Source of the DNA: Planctomycetota bacterium
Lineage (GTDB): Bacteria > Planctomycetota > PUPC01 > DSUN01
Direction: 5' to 3'
Length of the DNA stretch: 64,000 nt
Assembly: GCA_035384565.1 (NCBI GenBank)
Contig: DAOOIT010000003.1
Location: 150,485-214,484, forward strand
In this document: one piece after another, positions 63,899 to 64,000 of the stretch
Layout of the letters: each line of letters starts with the position of its first letter
Position numbering within the stretch: position 1 is the stretch's first letter
Made by a program: the position numbers and the translations under genes
The notes under the pieces: model-generated
Databases searched by the model: none
Seen by the model: only the letters and a program-made list of their open reading frames with translations
Told to the model about the DNA's origin: nothing

Positions 63899-64000
63899 CA
63901 GGCGGCGCCCGCCAGCCCATCGGCACAGGCCCTCCCGCGTCCTGTCGCCTCCTCGCGGGGGGCAGAGCCCCCGCCCACAAGCCTGCAACCCCAACCTCCC

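Larger units (their letters stand above)
63562..64000. other. 3' non-coding stretch to the window end
   Basis: After the heparinase-like stop come a terminator-like hairpin (63603-63640) and an inverted repeat (63853-63898). A minus-strand frame over 63641-63994 is open but its protein has no features I recognise and crosses the inverted repeat. I see no supportable gene. Confidence 0.5.

Noticed and set aside
63641..63994. Minus-strand open frame of 117 codons at the window end
   Set aside because: It crosses a perfect inverted repeat and shows no motif or ribosome-binding site; not supportable as a gene.

Overview
The window is high-GC, gene-dense bacterial DNA with no rRNA, no CRISPR array and no recognisable IS transposase. 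The gene mix points to a Planctomycetota-like, or at least PVC-group, chromosome, probably a saccharolytic one: several Gfo/Idh/MocA oxidoreductases (two with twin-arginine leaders), a PQQ-type beta-propeller, a uroporphyrinogen-decarboxylase-like methyltransferase, an arabinofuranosidase-like hydrolase, glucuronate isomerase, a heparinase II/III-like protein, paired beta-helix lipoproteins, an alpha-2-macroglobulin and an aldehyde:ferredoxin oxidoreductase. This assignment is inference from gene content; there is no marker that fixes the phylum.

Layout. 1-4356 (+): a tightly overlapping run of MFS transporter (cut by the window edge), small zinc-ribbon membrane protein, miaB and a polytopic glycosyltransferase-like protein. 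4366-8445 (-): HpcH/HpaI aldolase, arabinofuranosidase-like hydrolase and UroD-like methyltransferase, divergent from uxaC and a quinoprotein-like propeller (8592-11352, +). 11615-16982 (-): a secreted leucine-rich-repeat protein, AOR and a PIN-domain protein fused to its probable antitoxin. 17262-20652: two Gfo/Idh/MocA genes and a DUF3592 membrane protein. 20742-33087 (-): a long run ending in a 1938-residue alpha-2-macroglobulin. 33257-34789 (-): ilvC downstream of a MerR regulator with a clear promoter/operator. 34884-35630 (-): a DUF4405-like membrane protein. 35726-41698 (-): four closely packed genes, PTS-EIIA/opine dehydrogenase fusion, B12-binding-domain protein, MscS channel and alanine racemase. 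41896-41971: tRNA-Thr(CGT). 42092-44209: rhomboid protease and a thioredoxin-fold/TPR protein. 44888-49326 (-): two overlapping beta-helix lipoprotein genes. 49567-54569 (+): RND exporter, LolA-like protein and beta-barrel protein. 54542-55831 (-): an MscS channel fused to a ParB-like domain. 56036-59813 (+): MFS transporter and ruvC-ruvA-ruvB. 59872-63561: an orphan DNA methyltransferase and a heparinase II/III-like gene.

The most unusual non-coding signal is a family of elements built from 7-bp tandem units, mostly arranged as inverted pairs. They occur at 5148-5248, 7225-7364, 14300-14329, 36274-36343, 52414-52462, 57916-58003 and 58657-58747. The unit sequence differs between sites but the 7-bp period does not. 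They sit at stop codons, between co-directional genes, inside two signal-peptide coding regions and inside alr. Because 7 is not a multiple of 3, a run of units reads through as a 7-residue peptide repeat. A second family consists of G-rich/C-rich hairpins placed between convergent genes. Several other nested palindromes fill the remaining gaps.

Promoters read by eye are consistently sigma-70-like: a TTGNNN box, a spacer of 16-18 bp (usually 17) and a TANNNT-like box. The most promising functional novelties are the EIIA-opine dehydrogenase/B12 protein/MscS/Alr operon, the PIN-antitoxin fusion with an internal Shine-Dalgarno, and the MscS-ParB fusion.
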